NCBI RefSeq assembly: GCF_017875645.1 | Contig: NZ_JAGGMR010000001.1 | Coordinates: forward strand, 3,658,001-3,722,000 | Origin: Nocardia goodfellowii | Lineage (GTDB): Bacteria > Actinomycetota > Actinomycetes > Mycobacteriales > Mycobacteriaceae | Length of the DNA stretch: 64,000 nt | Direction: 5' to 3' | In this document: positions 16,603 through 26,200 of the stretch, piece after piece | Layout: the number at the start of each line of letters is the position of its first letter | Position numbering within the stretch: position 1 is the stretch's first letter | Notes under the pieces: model-generated | Databases searched by the model: none | The model's input: the letters and a program-made list of their open reading frames with translations, nothing else | What the model was told of the DNA's origin: nothing | Made by a program: the position numbers and the translations under genes

Positions 16603-17673
16603 ATGACTACCTACACCCGCCGCCGATTGACCGATGCCCCGTTCTTGGCCGCCGCCACCGGCGCCACGCCCAGCCGGCGGCCGGTGTGGTTCATGCGCCA
16701 GGCCGGTCGTTCCCTGCCCGAGTACCGCGAGCTGCGCAAGGGCATCGGGATGCTGCAGTCCTGCTTCGATCCGGAACTGGTCTGCGAGATCACCATGCAG
16801 CCGATTCGCCGGCACGACGTGGACGCGGCGATCCTGTTCTCCGACATCGTGGTGCCGTTGAAGGCCGCGGGGATCGATCTGGACATCGTGCCCGGCGTGG
16901 GCCCGGTCGTCGCCGCACCGGTCCGCACGTCCGCGGATGTCCGAGCGCTGCCCCGGTTGCGCCCCGAGGATGTCGGCGCGGTCACCGAGGGCGTCCGGTT
17001 GCTCACCGCCGCGCTCGGCGACACCCCGCTGATCGGATTCGCGGGCGCTCCCTTCACCCTCGCGTCGTATCTGGTCGAGGGCGGGCCGAGCAAGCATCAC
17101 GAGCGGACCAAGGCGATGATGCACGCCGACCCCCAGACGTGGCATGAACTGCTCGGCGCGCTCACCGACATCACCATCGCGTTCCTGCAAGCGCAGCTGG
17201 CCGCCGGTGTCGACGCGATGCAACTGTTCGATTCCTGGGCCGGTGCGCTGTCGCTGGCCGACTACCGCACCTTCGTGCTGCCGCATTCCGAGCGTGTCTT
17301 CGCCGAGCTCGCCGACGCGGGCGTCCCGCGGATCCACTTCGGTGTCGGCACCGGCGAACTGCTGGGTGCGATGGGCGAGGCGGGCGCGGATGTCGTCGGC
17401 GTCGACTGGCGGGTGCCGCTGAACGAGGCCGTGCGCCGGGTCGGTCCCGGAAAGGCGTTGCAGGGCAACCTCGATCCGGCCGTCCTGTTCGCGGGTGCCG
17501 CGGCGATCGAGTCCGAGGTGCGCCGCATCTGCCGCGAAGCCGACGAAGCGGTCACCCTGGGCGCGACGGGGCACATCTTCAATCTGGGTCACGGCGTCAT
17601 GCCGGAGACCGACCCGGGCGTCATCACCGCGACCGTCGAACTGATCCACAGCCTGCCCGCGCCGACCGCGTGA
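16603..17673 (+). CDS. hemE: Uroporphyrinogen decarboxylase
   Basis: A 356-residue cytosolic enzyme that removes four carboxyl groups from uroporphyrinogen III to give coproporphyrinogen III. The substrate motif [17 protein letters not shown] is at residues 26-42; other landmarks are [26 protein letters not shown] and the C-terminal [17 protein letters not shown] 3 bases upstream (16600) is an equal alternative start. It leads the hemE-hemY-hemQ cluster on the + strand, so coproporphyrinogen passes to the coproporphyrin-dependent heme branch encoded next door. Confidence 0.97.
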   Translation: MTTYTRRRLTDAPFLAAATGATPSRRPVWFMRQAGRSLPEYRELRKGIGMLQSCFDPELVCEITMQPIRRHDVDAAILFSDIVVPLKAAGIDLDIVPGVGPVVAAPVRTSADVRALPRLRPEDVGAVTEGVRLLTAALGDTPLIGFAGAPFTLASYLVEGGPSKHHERTKAMMHADPQTWHELLGALTDITIAFLQAQLAAGVDAMQLFDSWAGALSLADYRTFVLPHSERVFAELADAGVPRIHFGVGTGELLGAMGEAGADVVGVDWRVPLNEAVRRVGPGKALQGNLDPAVLFAGAAAIESEVRRICREADEAVTLGATGHIFNLGHGVMPETDPGVITATVELIHSLPAPTA

Positions 17674-17742
17674 TGTGAGCCGGACAACGCTGATGCGGAC
17701 CGGACGGCGGCGCCCGGCCGGGCGAGGGATACCGTCGCAACC

Positions 17743-19089
17743 ATGAGAATCGCGGTCGTCGGCGGGGGAATCACGGGGCTGGTGGCCGCGTACCGGCTAC
17801 GGGCGTCGCTCGGTCCCGGACCCGACATCGTGGTGACCGACCGGGCCGACCGGGTCGGTGGGGTGCTGCACACCGGTGAAGTAGCCGGGGAGCCTTTGGA
17901 TCTGGGTGCCGAGGCCTTCGTCGGCCGTCGCCCGGAGGTGCCGCAGCTGCTGCGCGAACTCGGACTGGAAACCCAGCTGGTGCTGCCCGCGGGTAAGCGC
18001 CCGCTGCTCTGGTCGGGCGGTGTCGCGCATTCGCTGCCCGAGCGCACGCTGATGGGCATTCCGACTCGGGCCGAGCAGATGCGCGGACTCGTCGACGAGG
18101 ACACCCTCGCGTGGATCGACGGTGAGACCAAGCGCCCGTTCGCCTGGTACGCCGACTCCGATATCGACGTCTACAGCCTGATCGCCGACCGCTTCGGGGC
18201 CCAGGTCGCCAAACGCAGCGTCGACCCGCTGCTGGGCGGGGTCTACGCGGGCAGCTCGCGTTCCATCGGTGTCCGTGCGGCGCTGCCGACGCTGGCCGCC
18301 GCCCTGGACGCGGGCGCGCCCAGTCTCACCCACGCGGTGGCCGCCGCGACACCGCCGCCGTCGAACGCGCCGGTGTTCGGCGGCATCCGGGACGGCTACC
18401 GGGTGCTGATCGACGCGTTGATCGCCAAGTCCGGCGCGCGCGTCGTCACGGGAACACCGGCCACCCGCTTGGCGCGGTCGAGCTACGGCTGGGTGCTCGA
18501 TCCGTTCGGCACGGTCGACGCGGTCGTGCTCGCGACACCCGCCCCGGTGACCGCCCGGCTGTTGCGCACTCTCGCCCCCGCCGCCGCGGCGGCCGCGGGG
18601 GGTATCGAACTGTCGTCCTCGGTGGTCGTCGCCCTGGCGCTACCCCGCGACACCCCGCTTCCCGACAATTCCGGCATTCTCGTCGCCACCGGAGAGTCCT
18701 TGCGCGCCAAGGCTTTCACGCTCTCCAGCCGCAAGTGGCCGCATCTGGCCGCGCGTGCCTCCGCGCTGGTCCGGGTCTCGTTCGGCAAGTTCGGCGACGA
18801 CGCCACGCTGTCCTGGCCCGACGACAAACTCGCCACCGTCGCCGCCGAGGATCTCGCCCAGGTCACCGGTATCCCGATCGAGCCGCTCGGCGCGACCGTC
18901 CAGCGCTGGCCCGGCGGCCTGGCCCAATACGCTCCGGGCCACACCGACCGCGTCGCCGAAATCGAAGCCGCCACCGCCGAACTCCCGAATTTCGCCGTGG
19001 CCGGCGCCTACCTGCGCGGCGTCGGCGTGCCCGCCTGCGTCGCGTCCGGCGACGCCGCCGCCCGCCGGATCGCCGCGCGATTGTCCTAG
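17743..19089 (+). CDS. hemY: Coproporphyrinogen III oxidase (HemY/CgoX)
   Basis: A 448-residue FAD enzyme with the Rossmann motif GGGITG at residues 7-12 and the PPO/amino-oxidase layout ([18 protein letters not shown] near 48, C-terminal [21 protein letters not shown]). In actinobacteria this protein oxidises coproporphyrinogen III to coproporphyrin III, the step before iron insertion and HemQ. The C-terminal repeat-like alanine runs are ordinary for this GC content. It lies between hemE and hemQ on the same strand, 69 bases after hemE. Confidence 0.93.
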   Translation: MRIAVVGGGITGLVAAYRLRASLGPGPDIVVTDRADRVGGVLHTGEVAGEPLDLGAEAFVGRRPEVPQLLRELGLETQLVLPAGKRPLLWSGGVAHSLPERTLMGIPTRAEQMRGLVDEDTLAWIDGETKRPFAWYADSDIDVYSLIADRFGAQVAKRSVDPLLGGVYAGSSRSIGVRAALPTLAAALDAGAPSLTHAVAAATPPPSNAPVFGGIRDGYRVLIDALIAKSGARVVTGTPATRLARSSYGWVLDPFGTVDAVVLATPAPVTARLLRTLAPAAAAAAGGIELSSSVVVALALPRDTPLPDNSGILVATGESLRAKAFTLSSRKWPHLAARASALVRVSFGKFGDDATLSWPDDKLATVAAEDLAQVTGIPIEPLGATVQRWPGGLAQYAPGHTDRVAEIEAATAELPNFAVAGAYLRGVGVPACVASGDAAARRIAARLS

Positions 19090-19258
19090 CCGCGCGCGTC
19101 AGCCTCGGGTGGCCAGCAGGACCGACGTCGGCCGCCCGGACCAGAGGTGCTTCCGCGGGGACCGCTCGCGTGCGAGCACTCGGCGGACTGGATACGCCGC
19201 CTGGGAAACCCGGGGAGCCGGGAACTGTCGCCAGGTGGCGCAGTGGCACGATGGGGGT

Positions 19259-19954
19259 ATGGCGCGACTCGATTTCCAGGCCCTCAATTCCAGCATCCGG
19301 TATCTGATGTTCTCGGTGTTCCAGGTGAAACCGGGTGTGCTCGGGGAGGATCGGGCCAAGGCGATCGCCGACGCGCAGGCGTTCTTCGACGGGCTCGAGG
19401 ACAAGGGCGTCGTGGTGCGCGGGCTCTACGACGTGGCCGGGATGCGAGCCGACGCCGACTTCATGATCTGGACGCACGCCGAGCGCGTCGAGGACCTGCA
19501 GGCCGCCTATGCCGATTTCCGGCGCACCACCGAACTCGGGCGGGCCAGTAACCCGGTGTGGAGCAATGTGGCGCTGCATCGCCCGGCCGAGTTCAACAAG
19601 AGCCACATTCCGGCGTTCCTCGCGGGCGAGGACGCGGGTAACTACATCTGCGTGTACCCGTTCGTGCGCTCCTACGAGTGGTACCTGCTGCCCGATGACG
19701 AGCGCCGCAAGATGCTCGCCGATCACGGCAAGGCCGCGCGCGGCTACCCCGATGTGCGCGCCAACACCGTGAGCTCGTTCGCCCTCGGCGACTACGAGTG
19801 GATCCTGGCCTTCGAGGCTCCGGAACTGCACCGCATCGTCGATCTGATGCGCGACCTGCGCGCCACCGAGGCGCGGCTGCACGTGCGTGAAGAGGTCCCG
19901 TTCTACACCGGGCCGCGGGTCGAGGTGGCCAAGCTCATCGAAGCCCTGCCCTGA
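19259..19954 (+). CDS. hemQ: Coproheme decarboxylase HemQ
   Basis: A 231-residue chlorite-dismutase-family protein (Rv2676c position) that decarboxylates coproheme to heme b using hydrogen peroxide. Family landmarks are [30 protein letters not shown] (carrying the Tyr used as radical), [15 protein letters not shown] and the C-terminal [11 protein letters not shown]. The ATG at 19259 follows a GGGGG-rich weak site. It is separated by 169 bases from hemY, so it may have its own promoter. A strong bidirectional terminator follows. Confidence 0.95.
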   Translation: MARLDFQALNSSIRYLMFSVFQVKPGVLGEDRAKAIADAQAFFDGLEDKGVVVRGLYDVAGMRADADFMIWTHAERVEDLQAAYADFRRTTELGRASNPVWSNVALHRPAEFNKSHIPAFLAGEDAGNYICVYPFVRSYEWYLLPDDERRKMLADHGKAARGYPDVRANTVSSFALGDYEWILAFEAPELHRIVDLMRDLRATEARLHVREEVPFYTGPRVEVAKLIEALP

Positions 19955-19970
19955 CCGTCGGTCGCGAAAT

Positions 19971-20002
19971 CAGGCATGCCCCGAAATCCCGGGGCATGCC
20001 TG
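19971..20002. terminator. Bidirectional hairpin terminator between hemQ and msrB
   Basis: CAGGCATGCCCCG (19971-19983) pairs perfectly with CGGGGCATGCCTG (19990-20002) around a 6-base loop, followed by TTTCGTG. It lies between two convergent genes and should end transcripts from at least the hemQ side. Confidence 0.8.
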
Positions 20003-20047
20003 TTTCGTGTCGCTAGCCGTACGCTGCACGCAGCGCGGACGGCCGGT

Positions 20048-20479
20048 TCAGTCGGCTGCGGTGTCCGAGGGGTGCAGCCGCAGCGAGATCGAGTTGATGC
20101 AGTAGCGCTGGTCGGTGGGCGTGTTGTAGCCCTCGCCCTCGAAAACGTGTCCGAGGTGGCTGTGGCAGTTCGCGCACAGCACCTCGACCCGGTGCATGCC
20201 CAGCGAATCGTCCGGACGCAGGATCACCGCGTCGGACTTGGCCGGATCGAAGAACGACGGCCAGCCGCAGTGCGAATCGAACTTCTCGCTGCTGCGGAAC
20301 AGTTCGGCGTCACACGCCCGGCAGGTGTAGACGCCCTCGGTCTTGGTGTCGGTGTACTCGCCGACGAAGGGTCGTTCGGTCCCCGCCTCACGCAGGACCC
20401 GGTACTCATCGGGGTTCAGCTTCGCCTTCCACTCCTGGGGCGTCAGCTGAATCCGCGGCTCAGGAAGATCGGAACTCAT
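20048..20479 (-). CDS. msrB: Peptide-methionine (R)-S-oxide reductase
   Basis: A 143-residue MsrB that repairs the R epimer of methionine sulfoxide in proteins. Two Cys-x-x-Cys zinc pairs are present (CRAC near residue 53, CANC near 99), together with the substrate segment SHCGWPSFFDP and the catalytic Cys in QRYCINSISL near the C-terminus. Length and motifs are typical of a stand-alone cytosolic enzyme. Its start overlaps the aftC stop (20476-20479), so the two are co-transcribed on the minus strand. Confidence 0.96.
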   Translation of the reverse strand: MSSDLPEPRIQLTPQEWKAKLNPDEYRVLREAGTERPFVGEYTDTKTEGVYTCRACDAELFRSSEKFDSHCGWPSFFDPAKSDAVILRPDDSLGMHRVEVLCANCHSHLGHVFEGEGYNTPTDQRYCINSISLRLHPSDTAAD

Positions 20480-21810
20480 GGCTCCACGCTAATACGTTTC
20501 TCGCTAGAGGCGGTTGACCCGTTAGCGGCACCCCGAACAGACTCGGAATCCTCGGCTTGGTCCCGGGAGTCCGGAGCGTGCTTCATCCAGGCCGGATCCA
20601 GGCTCTGCCCGACGACCAACCGCCCTTCACGGCGTGCGTTGAGGTATCGGTCACCCAGTACGCAGAACACCACGAGCAGCATCAGCCCCCAGCCGAAGGT
20701 GATGCGCAGGTATTCGAGATCGCGTCCGATGCTCTGCCAGCGGTCCGACAGCCATTTGTCGTAGGACAGGAACCCGAAGGCCGCCAGCCAGGCCGGCCAG
20801 TTCCGCAGCACTGAATTGCGCAAGACCACCGACATCATGAACGGGAACACCATCATCGAGTAGTACATCTGGCCCAGCGAGGGCAGCAGCCACGACGCGA
20901 TCAACAGCACGCCGGAGGACGTGGTGATGAAGAACAGCTCGTCCTCGCGGTAGTACCGGTACAGGATCCACAAGGTGAGCGCGACGACGACGCCCATGGC
21001 CAGCCGGATACTCCAGGTCAGCCAGACGGGCAGGCCATAGTAGGCCGCGTTGCCCTCGATGGCGCTGTTGAAATAGTCCCGGGTGTGCCCGATATAGGGC
21101 AGGGTGCGCCGGACGAAGTCCATCGGGTCTTTGATCAGCGGCCAGGCGATCGCGTTCAACACCAGTGGCACGCCGATCGCGGTGAGGAACACTTTCCACT
21201 GACCGCGCACCAGTGCGATCAGCAACATCGGGGCGAGCGTCGGTTTCACCGCGATGCTCAAACCCATGATGACGCCGGCCCACAGATCGCGGCGTGCCAG
21301 CAGCAAATGGATGAACAGCAACTCGCACAGCAGCAGACAGCCGTTGACGTTCGTGAAGACCAGCGTGTTGGTGACCGTCTCGGACATGAACATCGCCAGC
21401 AGCAACACCGGCGCGGCAACGGATTTCACGCTGTACTTGAACAGCCGCAACAGCAGATACCAGGCGAGCAGGATGGCGATGACGTTCAACAGGATGAACA
21501 GCCAGCGCGCCTTCTCGTAGTCGATGATCGCGACCGGCGCGAACAGCAACGTACCGCTCGGGTAGTACAGGTAGTGCGGGTCGACAGAGTCGAAGTTCGC
21601 GGTGTAGACCGGGCGGCCGTTGAGGAACGCGAAGGAAGCGTCGTACACGGGCCGGAAATCATCGGTGACGAATCCGTTGACAGCCTTGATGAAGACCCGG
21701 TTCAGCACGGTCATGACCGCAATCGGCCACAATGCGAACTTGATCACCTCGGCGGTAGTACGAGCGGTGCGTGGCTCGATCTGTCGAAGTAACACTGGCG
21801 CACCGTACAC
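20476..21810 (-). CDS. aftC: Alpha-(1->3)-arabinofuranosyltransferase AftC
   Basis: A 444-residue GT-C membrane glycosyltransferase (Rv2673 position). It branches the arabinan of arabinogalactan and lipoarabinomannan with decaprenyl-phosphoarabinose outside the membrane. About ten hydrophobic helices are visible. The first loop has ITDDF-like FVTDDFRPVYDA with the acidic pair expected of GT-C enzymes, and DPHYLYYPSGTLLFAP follows. The GTG start giving MYGA agrees with the family. The last 60 residues are a charged cytoplasmic tail. It overlaps msrB by 4 bases. Its presence marks a mycolata-type cell wall. Confidence 0.93.
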   Translation of the reverse strand: MYGAPVLLRQIEPRTARTTAEVIKFALWPIAVMTVLNRVFIKAVNGFVTDDFRPVYDASFAFLNGRPVYTANFDSVDPHYLYYPSGTLLFAPVAIIDYEKARWLFILLNVIAILLAWYLLLRLFKYSVKSVAAPVLLLAMFMSETVTNTLVFTNVNGCLLLCELLFIHLLLARRDLWAGVIMGLSIAVKPTLAPMLLIALVRGQWKVFLTAIGVPLVLNAIAWPLIKDPMDFVRRTLPYIGHTRDYFNSAIEGNAAYYGLPVWLTWSIRLAMGVVVALTLWILYRYYREDELFFITTSSGVLLIASWLLPSLGQMYYSMMVFPFMMSVVLRNSVLRNWPAWLAAFGFLSYDKWLSDRWQSIGRDLEYLRITFGWGLMLLVVFCVLGDRYLNARREGRLVVGQSLDPAWMKHAPDSRDQAEDSESVRGAANGSTASSEKRISVEP

Positions 21811-21861
21811 CGGATTCGGCGGCGAGCAATTGCCGGGCGGCTGTTCGAGTCTGCCCGAAGA

Positions 21862-23424
21862 TCAAGCCGGGCAGGCGGTACCGTCCGCGGGCAGCTTGGC
21901 CTCGGCCAGGTATTCCAGCAGCGACCGCTGCGCGCAACCGGAGTGGGTGAACACCGGGTGCCCCCAGCCCTGCCAGTTCACGGTGGCGTGCCGCGCGCCC
22001 GCCGCGCCGAGCGCGCCGGTGACCGAGGCCGTGCCGCCGTTGCCTTTCACCGGATCGGCGACCGAATTCAGCACCAGCACCGACAGATCCAGCTTCTCCG
22101 GCATGGGCGCGGGCGAGGGCACCGGCCATGCCGAGCAATCCAGCAGACTCAGGGCCGCGGTCTTGCCGAACACCGGGTACTTCTGCGCCCACAACATGGC
22201 GAGCTCGGTGGCCTTGCCGGGTGTCGGCGGCTGCTGGGTGTCGGTGCAGCGGTTGACGAATTGCCCGTCGCTCGCGGTGGCCGCGGATTCCCGCAGGATC
22301 AGATTGCCGAGCGCGGCGCCGTCACCGCGGCCGGCGGCCGACAGCGCGTCGGCGAGTTCGGTGACGCGGTTGGACTGATCGGCGCGCGGACTGCCCAGGA
22401 AACCGGTGATCGCGGTGAGCAGCGCTTTAGCGGACACATCGCCGAGCCCGCCCGTGCTCGCCTTGTTCACCAGGTCGGCGATGGCGGCGCGCGGGTCCGC
22501 GCCGAGCGAGCAGTTCATCGCCTTGCAGCGTTGCGCGAACGCGGTCAGCGCCGCTTCGGCGCCTTGCAGCCGCTGTTCCTCGCGGGTGACGGAGTCGGTG
22601 TTGACGGCTTCGGGGGAGTCCAGCACCAGCCGGGACAGGTGATCACCGAATTTGCGCGCGTAACTGAGCGCGACCTTGGCGCCGTTGCCGGTGCCGAGCA
22701 GATCGATGTTGTCGACCTGCCACTGTTTGCGCAACTGCTCGATGTCGTCGGCCGCGTGCGGTGCGTCGAACAGGCCTTCGTAGGGCTGCAGGAAGTCGCG
22801 GCACGAAATGGTGGCTTCTTGACTGAGCGCCGAAATCGCCTCGGCGGGATTGCCCGCGCCCGCGTCGAATTGGCCGTTGTCGGCGAGTCCGCGGCGGATT
22901 TCGGCGGGCAGGCAATCGACCGGCTGCGAGGTGCCCAGGCCGCGCCGGTCCACCGCGACGATGGGCCGCGTGGTGAGCAGACCGGCGCCGCCGCTGCCGA
23001 CCGCCAGCCCGGCCAGGGTCGCGGTGGAGGAGCGGTCGGTGCCCGAGGTGAGGACCAGCGGCGCCGCGTCGGGCGGGGTCTGCGGCACCCGCGCGCGCAT
23101 GGCGCCGGTGCGGAAACTGCCGATCACGGTGCCCTGGGTGTCGATCGGGGTGGAGTACTCGGCGCACTCCAGCACCAAGCCCGCGGGAGCCGGACCGAGG
23201 CCGAGCAGGTTCAGCGTCGGGGTGGTGCATTCGCGCCAGCTCAGATCGGTTTTGGGCACCGTGGCCTGTTTCGGCGGTGCGACCGGAGCTTTCGAGGTGG
23301 TCGCCGCATCGCCGACGGCCGGACGCTCGACGGCGACACCGGGGCGGTCGGAGGGGCCCGCCCCGCACCCGGTCAGAACGATCGACAGTGTCGAGGCCAC
23401 TACGGCGGCTCGAGTCCAGCGCAT
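21862..23424 (-). CDS. Secreted alpha/beta hydrolase-like lipoprotein
   Basis: A 520-residue exported protein (Rv2672 position) of the tripeptidyl-peptidase-like alpha/beta hydrolase group. It has a lipoprotein signal with lipobox LTGC (Cys20), then a Pro/Ala linker and the fold: PIVAVDRRGLGTSQPVDC, the nucleophile-elbow region LLGTGNGAKVALSYA near residue 245, a cap domain and VLVLNSVADPVKGNGGTAS. The elbow reads G-N-G where G-x-S-x-G is expected, so the usual serine nucleophile appears to be missing. It may be a binding protein rather than a protease. A C-terminal TAP-like domain ends with paired cysteines. Confidence 0.82.
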   Translation of the reverse strand: MRWTRAAVVASTLSIVLTGCGAGPSDRPGVAVERPAVGDAATTSKAPVAPPKQATVPKTDLSWRECTTPTLNLLGLGPAPAGLVLECAEYSTPIDTQGTVIGSFRTGAMRARVPQTPPDAAPLVLTSGTDRSSTATLAGLAVGSGGAGLLTTRPIVAVDRRGLGTSQPVDCLPAEIRRGLADNGQFDAGAGNPAEAISALSQEATISCRDFLQPYEGLFDAPHAADDIEQLRKQWQVDNIDLLGTGNGAKVALSYARKFGDHLSRLVLDSPEAVNTDSVTREEQRLQGAEAALTAFAQRCKAMNCSLGADPRAAIADLVNKASTGGLGDVSAKALLTAITGFLGSPRADQSNRVTELADALSAAGRGDGAALGNLILRESAATASDGQFVNRCTDTQQPPTPGKATELAMLWAQKYPVFGKTAALSLLDCSAWPVPSPAPMPEKLDLSVLVLNSVADPVKGNGGTASVTGALGAAGARHATVNWQGWGHPVFTHSGCAQRSLLEYLAEAKLPADGTACPA

Positions 23425-23491
23425 GCGATACAGCCTGCCACAGGCGGTATCCGGTGGCGGTGTGCGCTACGGCCTGAGCGCGCACCGCGGG

Positions 23492-24253
23492 TCAGCGCCG
23501 GACCCACCGGGTGAGAATGGTGCCGTCCTCGTCGAGCAGGAGATGGCGGCGGCTCATCGCGCACTGGAACTCGTGCGCGGACAACGCTATTCGCCGCGCG
23601 GTGCCGCCGATCAGCAACGGCGCGGTGGTCAGGGCGAGCTCGTCGACCAGGTCGGCTTCCAGGAGTTGACCGAACAGATGCGGCCCGCCCTCGCACAGCA
23701 CCCGATGCAGTCCGCGCTCGGCCAGCACGTTCAGCAGCGCCTTCGGAGTGATGGCCACACCCCCCGCTTCGATCACCTCCGCGCCCGCGTCGGCGAGCGC
23801 GCGTTTGCGGTCGGCGGGCGCGGTGGCGGTGGTGATGATCAACGGCGGTACCTCGGTGTCGGTGAACAGCCGGCAGCCGGGTTCCAGCGCGGCGCTCGCG
23901 GTGACCACGGCGATCGGCGGCGGCGACCCGTCCCGGTGCCCGCCGAAGCTTCGACCGTGGAGCGCGCGCCGGCGTCGCGCGTCGGTGCGCGCGCCGCCGT
24001 AGTTCTCGGCGCGCACCGTGCCCGCGCCGACCAGGATCACGTCGGCCAGCTCGCGCAGCAGCAGGAACACCTGTTTGTCGGCCGGGGTGCCCAAGCCCGC
24101 GGACTTGTCGCCCGCCGTGGCGGCGCCGTCGATGCTGGCGACGAAGTTCGCCCGCACCCAGGGCTCATCGAGGCTGGTCGGGTAGGCGTAGAGCTCCGCT
24201 AAGCCGTCGGGGTCGAGTTCTGTGAGCTGGATCGCATTGGGGATACGCTGCAT
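23492..24253 (-). CDS. RibD C-terminal-domain reductase (pyrimidine reductase-like)
   Basis: A 253-residue stand-alone RibD_C/DHFR-fold protein (Rv2671 position). It has VRANFVASIDGAATAGDKSAGLGTPAD near residue 34, the NADPH-site run DVILVGAGTVRAENYGG near 72, VLCEGGPHLFGQLLEA near 180, and a C-terminal strand HLLLDEDGTILTRW. It may reduce a riboflavin-pathway ribosylaminopyrimidine; the M. tuberculosis counterpart has been reported to have dihydrofolate-reductase-like activity. No deaminase domain is fused. Its start lies 35 bases from the divergent zapE start, so the two promoters must overlap. Confidence 0.85.
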   Translation of the reverse strand: MQRIPNAIQLTELDPDGLAELYAYPTSLDEPWVRANFVASIDGAATAGDKSAGLGTPADKQVFLLLRELADVILVGAGTVRAENYGGARTDARRRRALHGRSFGGHRDGSPPPIAVVTASAALEPGCRLFTDTEVPPLIITTATAPADRKRALADAGAEVIEAGGVAITPKALLNVLAERGLHRVLCEGGPHLFGQLLEADLVDELALTTAPLLIGGTARRIALSAHEFQCAMSRRHLLLDEDGTILTRWVRR

Positions 24254-24288
24254 GACTACCGATCACACCACGTCCGTACGCTTTGTCC

Positions 24289-25308
24289 ATGCAGGAACGC
24301 CTCGTCGACCGTCACCCTGAGGTGCCGGCGGACCAACTCGTCGCCCAGATGGTCCCGCCCCCGATGTTCGATGAGGTCAGTTTCGCCTCCTACATTCCCG
24401 ACCCGAACGAGCCCAGCCAGGCCGCCGCGGTTGCCAAGGCCGAGCAGTTCGCCGGTCAGGTGGCCGCGATTCACAAGGCGGCCAACAAGAAGAGCCTGTT
24501 CGGGAAGAAGAAACAGGTCAGCGGCGCGGGACTGTATCTCGACGGCGGGTTCGGCGTCGGCAAGACCCACCTGCTCGCGTCGATCTTCCACAGCGCACCC
24601 GCGCCCAAGTCCTTCGGCACCTTCGGCGAGGTCACCAACCTGGTAGGCGCGCTCGGCTTCAACAACGCGGTCGAACGCCTGTCCGCCAACAGCGTGCTGT
24701 GCATCGACGAATTCGAGCTCGACGATCCGGGCGACACCATGCTGGTCTCGCGTCTGCTGACCGAACTGTCGGCGCGCGGCGTCTCCATCGTCGCGACCTC
24801 CAACACGTTGCCCGGCCAGCTCGGGGAAGGTCGTTTCGCCGCACAGGATTTCCTGCGCGAGATCAAGAAGCTGGGCGCGATCTTCGAGTCCGTGCGGGTC
24901 GACGGGCCCGACTACCGGCACCGCGATCTGCCGCCCGCCCCGGAGCCGACCTCGCCCGAGACGCTGGCCGAACGCGCCGGCGCCACACCGCATTCCACGC
25001 TCGATGATTACGACGAACTGCTGAAGCACTTGAGTACGCTGCATCCGTCGAAGTACGGCGCGCTGATCTCCGGTATCTCGGCGGTCTACATCAACGGCGT
25101 GCATCCGGTCACCGACCAGGCCGTCGCACTGCGCATCGTCGTGCTCGCCGACCGGCTCTACGACGCGAGCATTCCGGTCACCGTGTCCGGCGCCAAGTTG
25201 GACGAGATCTTCTCCCAGGAGATGCTGGACGGCGGTTACCGTAAGAAGTATCTGCGCGCGATCTCCCGGCTGCTCGCGCTGTCCCGGTTCGAAGCCGCGA
25301 AGGCGTGA
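24289..25308 (+). CDS. zapE: Cell-division ATPase ZapE (AFG1-like)
   Basis: A 339-residue AFG1/ZapE P-loop ATPase (Rv2670c position). Walker A is GGFGVGKTHLLASIFH near residue 87, and Walker B is VLCIDEFELDDPGDTMLV near 139. The SIVATSNTLP sensor segment follows, and the conserved C-terminus contains YRKKYLRAISRL. In proteobacteria ZapE acts on FtsZ during division or stress; its role in actinobacteria is unproven. The ATG at 24289 is preferred to a TTG 6 bases upstream. It is divergent from the RibD-like gene. Confidence 0.88.
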   Translation: MQERLVDRHPEVPADQLVAQMVPPPMFDEVSFASYIPDPNEPSQAAAVAKAEQFAGQVAAIHKAANKKSLFGKKKQVSGAGLYLDGGFGVGKTHLLASIFHSAPAPKSFGTFGEVTNLVGALGFNNAVERLSANSVLCIDEFELDDPGDTMLVSRLLTELSARGVSIVATSNTLPGQLGEGRFAAQDFLREIKKLGAIFESVRVDGPDYRHRDLPPAPEPTSPETLAERAGATPHSTLDDYDELLKHLSTLHPSKYGALISGISAVYINGVHPVTDQAVALRIVVLADRLYDASIPVTVSGAKLDEIFSQEMLDGGYRKKYLRAISRLLALSRFEAAKA

Positions 25309-25350
25309 ATCAGCGGCTGCCCCTGCCCGACTCGACGTAAGGACTCCCGC

Positions 25351-26136
25351 GTGTCTCGAGATCGTGTTCTCCGCGGCTGTGTCGCCGCAGCCACCGGCCT
25401 CGCCATCGCCTTCGGGCCGGTCGCCGGAACTACGCTGGCGGCGCCGGCCGCGGCCACCGAGTTCGACCGCTCGCTGCACCTGACCGGTGTCCAGAACGGT
25501 CGCGACGTGGGCGGCTACCGCACCGTCGACGGGCGTCTGGTGCGCACCGGCTCGGTGTTTCGCACGGGGCAGCTGAACAACGCCACCCCGGCGGATCTGG
25601 CCGCGCTGGGCACGGTGCGCGTCGTCGAGGACCTGCGCACGGTCTACGAGCGGGCCCTGGCGCCGGACCGGGTGCCCGCGGGCGCGACCGAACGCTGGGT
25701 CGACGTCATCGGCCAGGCTCCGCCGCAGACCATGATGAGCACCCTCACCGGCGGTGACGACCTGTACCGCGCGTTCATCACGGCCCCGGGGGCGAACACC
25801 GCCTTCGCCACGGTGCTGCGCGACATCATCGACACCGCCGACGGCGCGGTGCTGTTCCACTGCACCGCGGGCAAGGACCGCACCGGCTGGGCCGCCGCGG
25901 TGCTGCTGACCATCCTCGGCGTGGACCGCGAGACCGTCACCCAGGATTACCTGTTGTCCAACGTGTATCGCGGCGCCGCCGAAGGCGACGGACTCAACGG
26001 CGTGCAGCAGGCTTGGCTGGACGGCGCGTTCGATCAGGTCGACCAGTCCTACGGCAGCTTCGACAACTATGTGCGCGAGGGCCTGCGGCTCAGCGACGCC
26101 GACGTGGCGGCGCTGAAAGCGAAGTTGCTCGTCTGA
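25351..26136 (+). CDS. Secreted tyrosine-protein phosphatase
   Basis: A 261-residue dual-specificity/tyrosine phosphatase related to mycobacterial PtpB. The P-loop signature HCTAGKDRTGW at residues about 170-180 holds the catalytic Cys, the P-loop Lys and Asp, and the Arg. NGRDVGGYRTVDGRLVRTGSVFRT near residue 45 is the family N-terminal block. An Ala-rich signal peptide (GCVAAATGLAIAFGPVAG...AAPAAA) precedes it, so the enzyme is exported and could act on host or envelope phosphoproteins or phosphoinositides. The GTG at 25351 lies 42 bases after zapE. Confidence 0.9.
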   Translation: MSRDRVLRGCVAAATGLAIAFGPVAGTTLAAPAAATEFDRSLHLTGVQNGRDVGGYRTVDGRLVRTGSVFRTGQLNNATPADLAALGTVRVVEDLRTVYERALAPDRVPAGATERWVDVIGQAPPQTMMSTLTGGDDLYRAFITAPGANTAFATVLRDIIDTADGAVLFHCTAGKDRTGWAAAVLLTILGVDRETVTQDYLLSNVYRGAAEGDGLNGVQQAWLDGAFDQVDQSYGSFDNYVREGLRLSDADVAALKAKLLV

Positions 26137-26200
26137 GTGGCGGTTTCGCGGTAGCACTCGGTGCGGAACGCGACGAGATCGCCGTCACTATGCTGCGGAC

